From positions 1 to 10,402 of the forward strand of contig JASHVB010000375.1 of NCBI GenBank assembly GCA_030039695.1: a stretch of 10,402 bases of DNA, in the 5' to 3' direction. Made by a program: the position numbers and the translations under genes. Below, one piece after another: positions 1 through 7,011 of this stretch (the stretch's first letter is position 1; each line of letters begins with the position of its first letter). The stretch is from Acetobacteraceae bacterium. GTDB taxonomy: Bacteria; Pseudomonadota; Alphaproteobacteria; Acetobacterales; Acetobacteraceae. The notes beneath the pieces are model-generated. The model did not search any database and was not told where the DNA came from. It saw only the letters and a list, made by a program, of their open reading frames with translations.

Positions 1-1686
1 CGGAATACCGGGCAACCGGTCGTTTACGCCGCCCTGGCCCGCGTGCGCGGAGATTACTTCCCCGAACACGAAACCACCTCCACTTGCACCACCGCCCTCG
101 GGGCTTACCACGAAGCCGTACCCGCTGCTGTCTTCGTAGTATCCGGCGACCTCGCCACGGTCGTTGATGGCCTCGGGGGAGGTAAGAGTGGCACCCGGGG
201 GAGTGAGCGTGGTCAACGTATCATTCTCCTCGACGAAGCCGTACACCTCGCCGTTCTCGTAGTAGGTACCGGCGACCTCGCCACGGTCGTTGATGGCGTC
301 GACGCCAGTGACCGTGCCGCCCGGGGCATTCAGCGTGGTGTACGTACCGTCGTCATAGACGAAGCCGAGCTGCTCGCCGCTGCTGTTGGTGTATGTTCCG
401 GCGATCTCGCCACGATCGTTGATGGCCACGGCTTCGGTAATGGTGGCACCGGGGGGATTGAGCGTGGTGTACGTACCGTCGTCATAGACGAAGCCGATAG
501 AGTGGGAGCTGAGGGTCTCGTAATCTCCGATAACCTCGCCGCGGTTGTTGATGGTGAAGGCGTCGGTTGCGATGGCACCCGGGGCACTCAGCGTGGTGAA
601 CGTACCGTTGTCATCGATGAAGCCGTAACCGATGACGCCGAAGGGAGCGCTGGCACTGCCGGTGTAGTAGAATCCGGCGACCTCGCCACGGTCGTTGATG
701 CCGGAGGCCATGGTGCCGATGGCACTCGGTCCACTGATCGTTGTGAAGGTGTACGACATTTCGTGCAGCGGCAGTGATGTGAGCCCCTGCAGATTGCCCG
801 GTCCACCGGGCGTCACCAACACGTCGCCACTTGCATCCGTCCATAGAGCGAGATCGGCGCCGGACTGGTTGGTGAGCCGCAGCGTGTCGATCACGCGATT
901 GCCCGACCAGATCGAGAGTATGTCGTTGCTGTAGCTGTAGCTGTCGGCCGTGGCGAGCCCGACCAGGTCAACGAATGCATTGGGCTGCAGCACAACCGAA
1001 CCCTGGAACTCGCGAGGTTGATCGATCTTCAGTTCATCCCAGTTGAAGGCTCCATCTTCTTCAATGGTGGCGTTACCGATCGTCACCGTCTCGCCATGCG
1101 ACACTGCGTCGGCAAACTCCAGGTAGCCGGTATCCGGGACGGTAACGCCAACGAGGGCCGAGACCTGGAACGAGCCGACACCGAGCACATCGGCCTTGAT
1201 GGTCATTTGTGATCCGGCGAGGGTCGCGCTCCCATCATTGATCAGCTCGGCACCCCTGGCGCCATTGATGGTAGAAGTTGAATAGTCGAGATCAAAGGAC
1301 GCCGTGAGTCTCGCGTCAGGCGCAAGGTTAACGACATAGGACTGGGAGCTGTTAAACGCCGGCGGGAACGCGGAGTTGACGCTTAACGTGTCCTGGCCGG
1401 AGACATTGATGGTTGTCGCCGAATACACTCCGGAAACAGAAAGTTCATCTATCGACACCTGGGCATGATGCGAGAGATTTAGCGATGCGGTGAACCCACC
1501 GGGGGCGAACACTTCTGCCGGAACGATTTCAAGGGTGTCGCCAGCCAGGTCCATGTCCGCAACGTTCATGGTACCGCCCATCGGCATCATCAGAACATCG
1601 CCGGGCATGGGGACTTGCGCAGGGCTCCAATCGTTGGGGTTGCTCGCCCTGTTGTTTCCGCCTCCGACCCAGGTCAGCGTGGACAT
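1..1686 (-). CDS. HAF-repeat surface/secreted protein, 3' end beyond left edge
   Basis: The frame is open for 562 codons from an ATG at 1686-1684 to the first base of the window, so the C-terminus is missing. A GGAG sequence 7-8 bases before the ATG supports this start. Residues 1-310 are rich in Gly, Asn, Ser, Thr and Val, as in beta-solenoid or adhesin passenger regions, and open with TWVGGGNNRASNPNDW and a VPMPGD turn. Five repeats follow at residues 330, 379, 422, 465 and 507. Each has a core like INDRGEVAGYY followed by GFVYDDGTYTTLNPPGA, which matches the extracellular HAF repeat family. A Gly-rich stretch (GGGASGGG) comes after the repeats. No N-terminal signal peptide is seen, so export might use a C-terminal type I secretion signal outside the window; this is inference. 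The role is unknown; adhesion or matrix function is a guess. Confidence 0.85.
   Translation of the reverse strand, partial: MSTLTWVGGGNNRASNPNDWSPAQVPMPGDVLMMPMGGTMNVADMDLAGDTLEIVPAEVFAPGGFTASLNLSHHAQVSIDELSVSGVYSATTINVSGQDTLSVNSAFPPAFNSSQSYVVNLAPDARLTASFDLDYSTSTINGARGAELINDGSATLAGSQMTIKADVLGVGSFQVSALVGVTVPDTGYLEFADAVSHGETVTIGNATIEEDGAFNWDELKIDQPREFQGSVVLQPNAFVDLVGLATADSYSYSNDILSIWSGNRVIDTLRLTNQSGADLALWTDASGDVLVTPGGPGNLQGLTSLPLHEMSYTFTTISGPSAIGTMASGINDRGEVAGFYYTGSASAPFGVIGYGFIDDNGTFTTLSAPGAIATDAFTINNRGEVIGDYETLSSHSIGFVYDDGTYTTLNPPGATITEAVAINDRGEIAGTYTNSSGEQLGFVYDDGTYTTLNAPGGTVTGVDAINDRGEVAGTYYENGEVYGFVEENDTLTTLTPPGATLTSPEAINDRGEVAGYYEDSSGYGFVVSPEGGGASGGGFVFGEVISAHAGQGGVNDRLPGIP
143..700 (-). 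repeat. Five in-gene HAF repeat units
   Basis: The 27-base core encoding the INDRGEVAG motif recurs at 143-169, 269-295, 398-424, 527-553 and 674-700, with periods of 126, 129, 129 and 147 bases. All are multiples of three, so gain or loss of a unit keeps the frame. Copies at 143, 269 and 674 are identical over the core; those at 398 and 527 differ by substitutions. A second 37-base segment is identical at 332-368 and 461-497. Confidence 0.9.
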
Positions 1687-2120
1687 GTGCCATCTCCGGT
1701 GCTTGCGGTCAGCGGGATCTTTGCACATCGGGGTACGCATGTCATGTGAATGCTGATGATCAGATGGCGCTCAAGCGCCTCACGCTCTTGCCACGCTGTT
1801 GTGCCACTCGGTGTCGATCGCCCTGTTACATTCCGGGCAGGGCCGGCAAAGCGAAGTAAGACGCGGCGCCCATTTCACTGAACCGCCCCTTTGCCGTTTC
1901 AGTGCGTTGCTTACGGTCCCGTCGGCTCATTGTGGCACTGCCGTTACGCCGTGGTTCCCTGGTCGAACATACCCGCGCACGGTCGCGTATCGCGCACACA
2001 AGGCGCGGCAGCGGTGCCGCTCTGCGCGCGATCCGGTGCCGGGATGTCGGCCGGTGCTGCTGCGGCGCTGTTGGGCGGGACGTGACAGCGATCCGGCCGC
2101 CAGTCTATGAGCGAATCGAA
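1687..2120. other. Intergenic gap with one small hairpin, no gene recognised
   Basis: This 434-base stretch separates two minus-strand genes. The open frames on both strands give Arg/Ala/Cys-rich translations with no recognisable domain, so I call no gene. One perfect 5-bp inverted repeat with a TCAA loop lies at 1766-1779, about 80 bases upstream of the HAF-repeat gene start. It could be part of that gene's leader or a weak terminator of the upstream minus-strand gene, but it has no T-tract. No clear promoter hexamers were found. Confidence 0.5.
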
Positions 2121-3659
2121 CTAACGCCAGTAAGGGGCGGCGGAATGCAATTGGTGCCACGCCCTCGCTATATGGTGATGGGCTCGCCGGCTCTGCCAGT
2201 CGTTCAATTTGGCCAGCATATCAATAGCGGATCCAAATGTATGACCCTTCTCGCGTTGCAACTGCTCCAACAAGGCGGTAGTGATGACTGCGTCGCTAAC
2301 GGTGCCAAGCTGGTCCTGTAGTTCCTTGCATAGATCAAGATAGTTTCTGACTCGGTGTGCCGTGTAAAGGCCGGACAGGAACTCCACACCGTATCGCAGT
2401 CGTTTGACTGCTCTGCGCAGACGGTGCAGCTCCCCAGGGGAGGCATCATCCAATCCATGCCCTAGTTCGACGACTTTTCGTAGCATCCGCTCTAGAAAGT
2501 GCGGCGCAAGATGTGAGATTGGTTCTGCCATGCCTGCATCGCCGAGCAGGACTGGCTTATGCGCACCGTCCTCGATCCAACTCACCATCCCTAGCAGTAG
2601 CCGGGTCAAGCGGACGCCACCTATTTCCGCGCAGACGCTGCGATAGGCCGCGGCCCGGCGTGTTTCGGCGACCGCACCGAGCTCGTGGAAGGCGCCACCT
2701 AGCGGGACCTTACCTGCAGCGGAGGCGAGGGTTTGCAGAATGAATACATCCCAGTCCCGTGCCACGCCGAATTTGTGGCCGACCCGGCGTAACTCGCTAT
2801 TGAAAGTGCGAGTCGGGGATGCGTGCAACCGCGGCTCAAACAGCACGAGTGCACTGCGCAGGCGCCGTACCGCGACGCGTATCTGGTGCACGCCTTCACT
2901 GTCCGATTGCGCGGCCGCCGCAACGTTGGCTAACAGATGATGCAACGCTGCGCCGACGATGTCGTGGAATGCCTCGGCCGTTGTGGCACTGTCGGCAATC
3001 TCGACGTCCGCAGCCGTTTTCGCCTGTGCCGGCCTGCCCGTGCGCAGACGGAAGCCGCGCTCAGCTTTGCTTGAGGTTTCGAGAGACATCGGTGTGGCAG
3101 TGCTCAGTTCTAGTGCTAGTCGGTACAGCGATCCGACACTGCCCGTCTTCAGCTCGAGCTCCGCTTCGAGAATCGGTTCGGTCAAATCATCCGCAACGAT
3201 CTGACCCTGATCAATCGCGGCTTCTACCTTGGCATCGTCATCGGGACGTAGCAACCAGACGGTACGCGTGACTTCCGTCCTGAAAACCGGGTACAGATCG
3301 ACCGCCCGAAGAGCCCGTAGGTCTTGCCCGATCGGCAAGTCGGCTAATCGTTGGAGATCAGGCGTATCGGCTTCCACTGGCCATTCCCATTCGCAGCGCT
3401 GAAAAGCTATACTAGCGCCGCTGTCTCCCGCCTTTACTGTCTGAGTGCGTTCCTCGCCACACCGCCGGATGCGTAAAGTGAAACCTTTTGCGCTCAATGC
3501 CAGTCTGCGGGTGTCGAAGTAAGTAGTAACCTCATGGCGTACTTCAGGTGCCGAAGCGCGCGGAGGTTGGAATGCCGGATGATGTTCCAGTGCATTGCGG
3601 GCCTCCACTGTCAGGTGGAGCTTGATCTCGGTTTCGATGGGGGAATCGTTGTTCTTCAC
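2121..3659 (-). CDS. CYTH-CHAD domain protein (inorganic triphosphatase-like)
   Basis: The 512-residue protein has the two-domain layout of YgiF-type proteins. The CYTH domain (about 7-205) shows the ExExK signature E9-E11-K13, YFDT at 47-50, the tunnel basic residues R63 and R65, K76, the acidic strand EAELELK at 165-171 and SKAERGF at 197-203. This family binds divalent metal and hydrolyses inorganic triphosphate. The CHAD domain (about 225-508) has two His/Arg helices, HQIRVAVRRLR at 258-268 and HRLRRAVKRLRY at 412-423, and ARDWDVF at 300-306. CHAD domains are known to associate with polyphosphate. The start is GTG at 3659-3657, the only start just ahead of the ExExK strand; an AGGAG lies 14 bases upstream, a rather long spacing. 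It appears monocistronic. A polyphosphate/triphosphate role is well supported by family, though the exact substrate is not proven. Confidence 0.95.
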   Translation of the reverse strand: MKNNDSPIETEIKLHLTVEARNALEHHPAFQPPRASAPEVRHEVTTYFDTRRLALSAKGFTLRIRRCGEERTQTVKAGDSGASIAFQRCEWEWPVEADTPDLQRLADLPIGQDLRALRAVDLYPVFRTEVTRTVWLLRPDDDAKVEAAIDQGQIVADDLTEPILEAELELKTGSVGSLYRLALELSTATPMSLETSSKAERGFRLRTGRPAQAKTAADVEIADSATTAEAFHDIVGAALHHLLANVAAAAQSDSEGVHQIRVAVRRLRSALVLFEPRLHASPTRTFNSELRRVGHKFGVARDWDVFILQTLASAAGKVPLGGAFHELGAVAETRRAAAYRSVCAEIGGVRLTRLLLGMVSWIEDGAHKPVLLGDAGMAEPISHLAPHFLERMLRKVVELGHGLDDASPGELHRLRRAVKRLRYGVEFLSGLYTAHRVRNYLDLCKELQDQLGTVSDAVITTALLEQLQREKGHTFGSAIDMLAKLNDWQSRRAHHHIARAWHQLHSAAPYWR

Positions 3660-4348
3660 GACAACGCGGTTAGCTCCTGATCTTCAAGCCGCCATGTGGC
3701 GTTCACGCAACCCTGCAGCGCCGTTGAGCGATGGCAGCGTGTTTGCGGTCGGGCCACTCGCTCACAATCGCGATATGACGAGCGTAGTTCTTAGTCTCAT
3801 TCCTGTCGAGGCAGATGAAGACGCACTTCGTGAAGATTCGGTAAACGATGCAGCAGACGCGTCGTACGAGGTCGATCGATAGGGTTGGTCAGCCGACCAG
3901 GGAGACCTGCCCGAGTTGCCGGCCGACAAACGCCGCGCCCTGGCTAGCTTGTGTTTGGTGGACTGGCGCGATTGCCCGCGGGTCGGCACCCACACGATCT
4001 GCCCGCGCGAGGTGGGCCCCGTGATTGATCGAGATCAATGCTTCGTCCGTCGATCGCGCCAAACTTACCTTTCGTTGCCGGCGTTTTGTGCGAGCGCTCC
4101 ATGACCCCGCCCCGCTTTGCATTGCATTGTACCGCAGCTTGGGCCTTCGACATTCCGCCTTTGGTCAGCGCGGTCGAGGCCCAAGTTCAGCTGACTTGTG
4201 CTAACCGCGCAAGACATCGGCCGCTATGAGCAGGAGGTGCGGACACTATGGTGTCGGACTGAGAGAAGCCATCGCAGCGTCGGAACGGCCGCCCTCGGCG
4301 TGCCTCTGATCGCTAAGGGTTTGGTGACATGATTCTGCAAAGTATTGG
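3660..4348. other. Gene-poor gap holding an FNR-type palindrome
   Basis: This stretch of nearly 700 bases lies between the divergent CYTH-CHAD gene and the first cytochrome c. Open frames of 60-95 codons on both strands give low-complexity Arg/Ser/Ala translations without domains, so none is called. It contains a 14-base FNR/FixK-type palindrome at 4025-4038 and a short TGGTC/GACCA inverted repeat near 3886-3899. A ten-codon frame (ATG at 4329) ends in an ATGA overlap with the cytochrome start at 4358. It could be a coupling leader, but it has no good ribosome site. Confidence 0.5.
4025..4038. promoter_or_regulatory. FNR/ANR/FixK-type operator candidate
   Basis: The sequence TTGATCGAGATCAA is an exact match to the FNR-family half-sites TTGAT and ATCAA with a 4-base spacer, followed by TGC. 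It lies 320 bases before the cytochrome c ATG on the plus strand and 366 bases from the CYTH-CHAD GTG on the minus strand, farther than usual for either. No good -10 hexamer sits at the class II distance on either side. The match is seen directly; regulation of either neighbour is inference. Confidence 0.55.
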
Positions 4349-4357
4349 GTGCACGAA

Positions 4358-4714
4358 ATGAGCAGATTGATGCTTCTCGCCGGCATGATCCTGGGCGCTG
4401 CGACAGCAGCGAGCGCCGCCCATCCGTCGGACCAGAACTCCATCAGCGCCGGGCACGCGCTGTCGCTGGAATTTTGCGCCTCGTGTCACGTGGTGGCAGC
4501 CGACCAACAAAAACCGCCGCTCTATCCGGACGCGCCACCGTCGTTCGCCGCGATTGCCACCCAACGCGCGACCACGACCGCGTCACTGCGCCGGTTCGTC
4601 AGAACGACGCACCCGTCGATTGCGGCACCACTTAAAATGCCGGGCGTGCAGGTCACCGACGACCAGCTCGACCAGATCGTGGCCTATATCATCAGCTTGC
4701 GTCACTCCCGTTGA
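4358..4714 (+). CDS. Small secreted class I cytochrome c
   Basis: From the ATG at 4358 the product is 118 residues. Residues 1-20 (MSRLMLLAGMILGAATAASA) form a signal peptide with a likely cut at ASA|AHP, so the mature protein is periplasmic or anchored to the envelope. The haem-attachment motif CASCH is at 40-44. The likely axial methionine is M94 in LKMPG, followed by the C-terminal helix DDQLDQIVAYIISLR. This is the single-haem class I fold. An earlier in-frame GTG at 4349 would only lengthen the N-region; the ATG fits the signal peptide better. The ribosome site is weak (GGGTG). It resembles the second cytochrome at 5325-5696 in size and layout (DAPPSFAAIA versus DAPSFEAIA). Electron partners are not visible. 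Confidence 0.9.
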   Translation: MSRLMLLAGMILGAATAASAAHPSDQNSISAGHALSLEFCASCHVVAADQQKPPLYPDAPPSFAAIATQRATTTASLRRFVRTTHPSIAAPLKMPGVQVTDDQLDQIVAYIISLRHSR

Positions 4715-4726
4715 TGCCGGATTGTC

Positions 4727-4745
4727 CGCCGGCGAACGGCCGGCG
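4727..4745 (+). terminator. Weak hairpin after cytochrome c
   Basis: A perfect 7-bp GC stem (CGCCGGC/GCCGGCG) with a 5-base loop begins 13 bases after the cytochrome stop codon. Only two T residues follow, so it is a poor intrinsic terminator. It could instead stabilise the 3' end of the message. Confidence 0.35.
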
Positions 4746-5094
4746 TTGCACCCGACACACCACCGTTTTGCGGCTCCGCAAGATGCACCGACCGCGCGCC
4801 GAGCCGTGCATTTCGGCGCCGCGACGGCGCTGGCTCCGAGGCGGGTCGGCCTCGAAAGTGATGCTCTGGGTCGATGCTGTTGCCCGCTTACCCATCGTAG
4901 AACGCCGGCACAGAGGTCCGGCAACGGAGTGAGCTTTCAGGTATGCAGGCCGACGAGACCACTGCGGAGATCGCTTGACGCGACGACGGTGCAGCCATGT
5001 CGGTTGCCGTGGACGGCGATGCCGTGGCGATGTGAATCACGGCCCACCAAAACTGCGCGCCTGTGGGGCGCCCGCCGACAGCCAATTGAAGTCC

Positions 5095-5310
5095 GGCCGC
5101 GCAGTGTCTGCCGACCGCGTCCGGCTACAACGGTTGGCCCTGCAGGCACAGCGCAAGTTGCGGGGCAGTGGCACGAACATGATGATTTGGAACGGGAAGT
5201 TGCGGAGATGTTCTATCGGCGCTTCGACAACCGGAGGGCGGTTGTCGGATGAGTCGGCTTGGCGCCGAGCTTGGAGGACCGGTGGAATCGACGTTATGCA
5301 GAGCAACTTA
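5095..5310 (+). pseudogene. Decayed IS110-family transposase C-terminal fragment
   Basis: Pieces of the C-terminal half of IS110-family transposases appear in order but in different frames. The segment RLQRLALQAQRKLRGSGTN (about 5116-5178) is in one frame. Then EVAEMFYRRFDNRRAVVG (5196-5249) is in another, followed by a TGA at 5250-5252 and VGLAPS in the same frame. TGGIDVMQ (about 5278-5301) is back in the first frame. Family members typically read LRGIGTN, EVFYRRFDNRRQV, then YLGLAPS and SGGID-Q in one frame. At least two frame changes and one stop show that it cannot make an active enzyme. No N-terminal DEDD part and no element ends were recognised. The rest of 4746-5324 shows no other gene. 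Confidence 0.55.
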
Positions 5311-5324
5311 GAGCCTTAGTGCCC

Positions 5325-5696
5325 TCATTGCCGTTTAAGACTCAGAATGTACGCGGCCACCTCGGCTGCATCAGAGCGGCTGTGTATCCGATGCATCATG
5401 TGCATGTGGGGCTTCAGCACGAAACTCTGTAACCATGCCGAGGTCATATTCGGCTTGTTGGCGATCGCCTCAAAGGAAGGGGCATCTGTCCACCCCGCCG
5501 GCCCATTGCGTATTATGACGTGACACTCACTGCAGGACGCCTCAGCAATTCGCTGTCCTGCCGCCACATCTGCTCGTGATGGCTGAGCCGTAGCACTCCA
5601 GGTGACGGCTTGGCAGATAGAAACTACACTCACCAGGACGACCATCCGATATCGCAGCTCGTTTCGGTGATATAGGTAATCTAAATAACGCGCCAT
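5325..5696 (-). CDS. Small secreted class I cytochrome c (second copy)
   Basis: From the ATG at 5696-5694 the product is 123 residues. A long charged N-region (1-17) is followed by a hydrophobic stretch (18-36, MVVLVSVVSICQAVTWSAT), giving a signal peptide or membrane anchor with possible cleavage near ATA|QPS. The haem motif CSECH is at 55-59. Candidate axial methionines are M98, M100 and M101 in the His/Met-rich segment KPHMHMMHRIH, and the C-terminal helix is EVAAYILSLKR. The start is chosen because AAGGTGGAG lies 11 bases upstream and a TATAAT box lies 48 bases upstream. An in-frame GTG at 5735 would sit at the predicted transcription start. The gene converges on the other cytochrome (4358-4714), with the transposase remnant between. 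It is probably a paralogue; the electron partner is unknown. Confidence 0.9.
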   Translation of the reverse strand: MARYLDYLYHRNELRYRMVVLVSVVSICQAVTWSATAQPSRADVAAGQRIAEASCSECHVIIRNGPAGWTDAPSFEAIANKPNMTSAWLQSFVLKPHMHMMHRIHSRSDAAEVAAYILSLKRQ

Positions 5697-5743
5697 CTCC
5701 GAGGTCGCTCCACCTTGGTGTCCGGTAGGTTCCACAATCCGGC

Positions 5744-5749
5744 ATTATA
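5744..5749 (-). promoter_or_regulatory. -10 promoter box for second cytochrome c
   Basis: A perfect TATAAT reads on the minus strand, 48 bases before the chosen ATG. A weak -35 (TGGCGA) lies 17 bases upstream. The predicted transcription start is near 5737. Confidence 0.45.
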
Positions 5750-6569
5750 CTCGCTCGTTGTATCCGTCGCCACAAGAACAGGGCAGCAACAGGCAGACTT
5801 TGCGTCGTCCATCCAGAGCCCGTTAAGGGCCTCTTCTGAGACGCGGCCGAATGGGCTCGGACGATCCCTGATCGCAAGCGCCATCGCTTCGATGCCACCG
5901 ACAGTGAATGGTCGCTGGTCGTCCGGTGTGGCGCTGATGGGCGATCTGCTGAACTTCTCGATTGCGTTGCCTGATCCGGACGCGCCCCGGTTGGCGGCGC
6001 TGGTGCACGACGATGTGTCGAGCCCGGTCAAGTCGCCGTCAGGGTGCCGTTGCCATCCGCGGTGTTGGTTCGTGTACGATTTATGTCGCCGCGACAATCC
6101 GCCGCCCCAGGAATTGCGGCCGAGCCATCCTGTGCTGCGTCACGTCCCCCAGTGACGACGCGGCGACGAACGGCCTCATTGCGCGGAGCGCATGCGACGA
6201 AGCCATCCATGAACCGGATTCCATCGTCGTAGCGCTATTGGGAAATGCACGAGGTCCTGTAGCGAACCGACTCTTGACGTTCCAACCACTCATAAGCGCA
6301 TAGTTCCAGCAACGGCACCGGATTGCTGCCGTACCGCGCTGCCACTACTCCGCGCGGACGGCGGCATGACGACGCGCATCATCCGGGAACGTCGGTACTG
6401 CTTTTGCTCCAGGCACATAAACCGCCACCGGATCAGGTCCATCAACGACGTCAACGCTACGACCGTACAGGCAACGACAAGAATTGGCGCCATGACACCG
6501 GCGATATCGAAGAGCCGGGAAGCGCCGTAGTGCCGGGGCCCCGCGCCTAGTGTCCCCAATTCGGGCTCG
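5750..6569. other. Long stretch without a recognised gene
   Basis: About 820 bases hold no gene I can recognise. Overlapping frames on both strands (for example 5715-6155 plus and 5681-6097 minus) are open, but their translations have no domain, signal peptide or conserved motif, and start sites lack ribosome sites. A frame on the minus strand (6290-6493) has one membrane-like segment and is listed separately. The stretch may be decayed DNA, given the transposase remnant nearby, but no specific ancestor could be identified. Confidence 0.5.
6290..6493 (-). CDS. Possible small membrane protein (doubtful)
   Basis: From the ATG at 6493-6491 a 67-residue frame begins MAPILVVACTVVALTSLMDLIRW, a plausible single membrane span. 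A basic segment (EQKQYRRSRMMR) and a Ser/Ala/Gly tail without motifs follow. No Shine-Dalgarno sequence precedes the ATG, and nothing in the neighbourhood supports a function. It would be divergent from the palindrome-led operon at 6570. I list it because of the membrane segment followed by positive charges; it may be a chance frame. Confidence 0.25.
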   Translation of the reverse strand: MAPILVVACTVVALTSLMDLIRWRFMCLEQKQYRRSRMMRVVMPPSARSSGSAVRQQSGAVAGTMRL

Positions 6570-6583
6570 TTGACCTAAGTCAA
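6570..6583. promoter_or_regulatory. FNR/FixK-type operator upstream of the ATPase region
   Basis: TTGACCTAAGTCAA has half-sites TTGAC and GTCAA around a 4-base spacer, fitting the FNR/ANR/FixK family, and is followed by TGC like the site at 4025-4038. It lies 71 bases before the ATG of the 39-residue peptide and heads the plus-strand gene series that includes the CBS gene and the ATPase. A class II activator site would put the transcription start near 6618; the -10 region there is poor, as often in activator-dependent promoters. Confidence 0.6.
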
Positions 6584-6654
6584 TGCCTGACCGGGAAGCT
6601 CGTGGTTGCGTGTCGGTCGGATGAGATGATGCCGTTACGAGAGAGGCAGGAACA

Positions 6655-6774
6655 ATGATCACGATGATCTTTCAAGTTTTGCTTGTGACCCTCGGGATCA
6701 GCGCTGCTACGATACTCTATCCGAAATCCGTGCCAACACTCGTTCGCGTCAAGAGCCAGCGCCGGGGGCGCTGA
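6655..6774 (+). CDS. 39-residue single-span membrane peptide
   Basis: The ATG at 6655 follows AGGCAGGAA, a good ribosome site 2-8 bases upstream. The 39-residue product has a hydrophobic segment at about 4-22 (MIFQVLLVTLGISAATILY) and a short strongly basic tail (RVKSQRRGR), which predicts an N-out/C-in inner-membrane peptide. No family is recognised. It is the first gene after the FNR/FixK-type palindrome and lies upstream of the CBS gene and N-ATPase operon on the same strand. By position it could assist a membrane complex, but this is inference. Confidence 0.5.
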   Translation: MITMIFQVLLVTLGISAATILYPKSVPTLVRVKSQRRGR

Positions 6775-6803
6775 ACCGGCCATTTGTCGGACGAGGAAGC
6801 GCC

Positions 6804-6940
6804 ATGAGCGACCTGACGCCCGGGAATCGGACGACACCCGCGGCACAGCAGTCGTGTTTCGCGATGGCGTCGCGGCCCTGTCCGACCGCACGGATCCGGC
6901 GCGGTTTCGGACCACGCTCGACGATCCCTCCGGGGCGTAA
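6804..6940 (+). pseudogene. Possible frameshifted short gene
   Basis: An ATG at 6804 follows GAGGAAG with 5-base spacing and starts MSDLTPG in one frame. After about seven codons, the frame with protein-like composition is a different one: ESDDTRGTAVVFRDGVAAL continuing to SDRTDPARFRTTLDDPSGA and a TAA at 6938-6940. The ATG frame itself turns into a Cys/Arg/Pro-rich translation. This pattern suggests a real short gene broken by a single frameshift, or a sequencing error. No family is recognised, and it may be only a chance pattern in GC-rich DNA. The gap from 6941 to 7011 shows nothing beyond the CBS ribosome site. Confidence 0.25.
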
Positions 6941-7011
6941 GGCGCTTGGCGTGCCGGCGGCCGCGAAAGACGTTGACCTGGTTCAATGCCGTCGTACGGG
7001 GAGATTTCTCA

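Noticed and set aside
43..777. 244-codon plus-strand frame with repeated GDLATVVDG motifs
   Set aside because: The repeats are the antisense image of the HAF repeats; the minus frame runs without stops through 562 codons and has a ribosome site and known repeat family.
1..777. Regularly spaced repeats as a possible CRISPR array
   Set aside because: Periods of 126-147 bases with coding conservation and imperfect units do not fit CRISPR repeat-spacer structure.
1902..2321. 139-codon plus-strand frame as a gene
   Set aside because: It runs into the 3' end of the CYTH-CHAD gene in antisense and has Arg/Cys-rich low-information sequence.
3886..3899. TGGTC/GACCA inverted repeat as a terminator
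   Set aside because: Only a 5-bp stem, no T-tract, and not placed just after any gene end.
4554..5252. 232-codon plus-strand frame as one gene
   Set aside because: Its first part overlaps the cytochrome c out of frame; only its last part is meaningful, as the transposase remnant.
5715..6155. 146-codon plus-strand frame as a gene
   Set aside because: No ribosome site, no recognisable domain, and it overlaps an equally long frame on the other strand.
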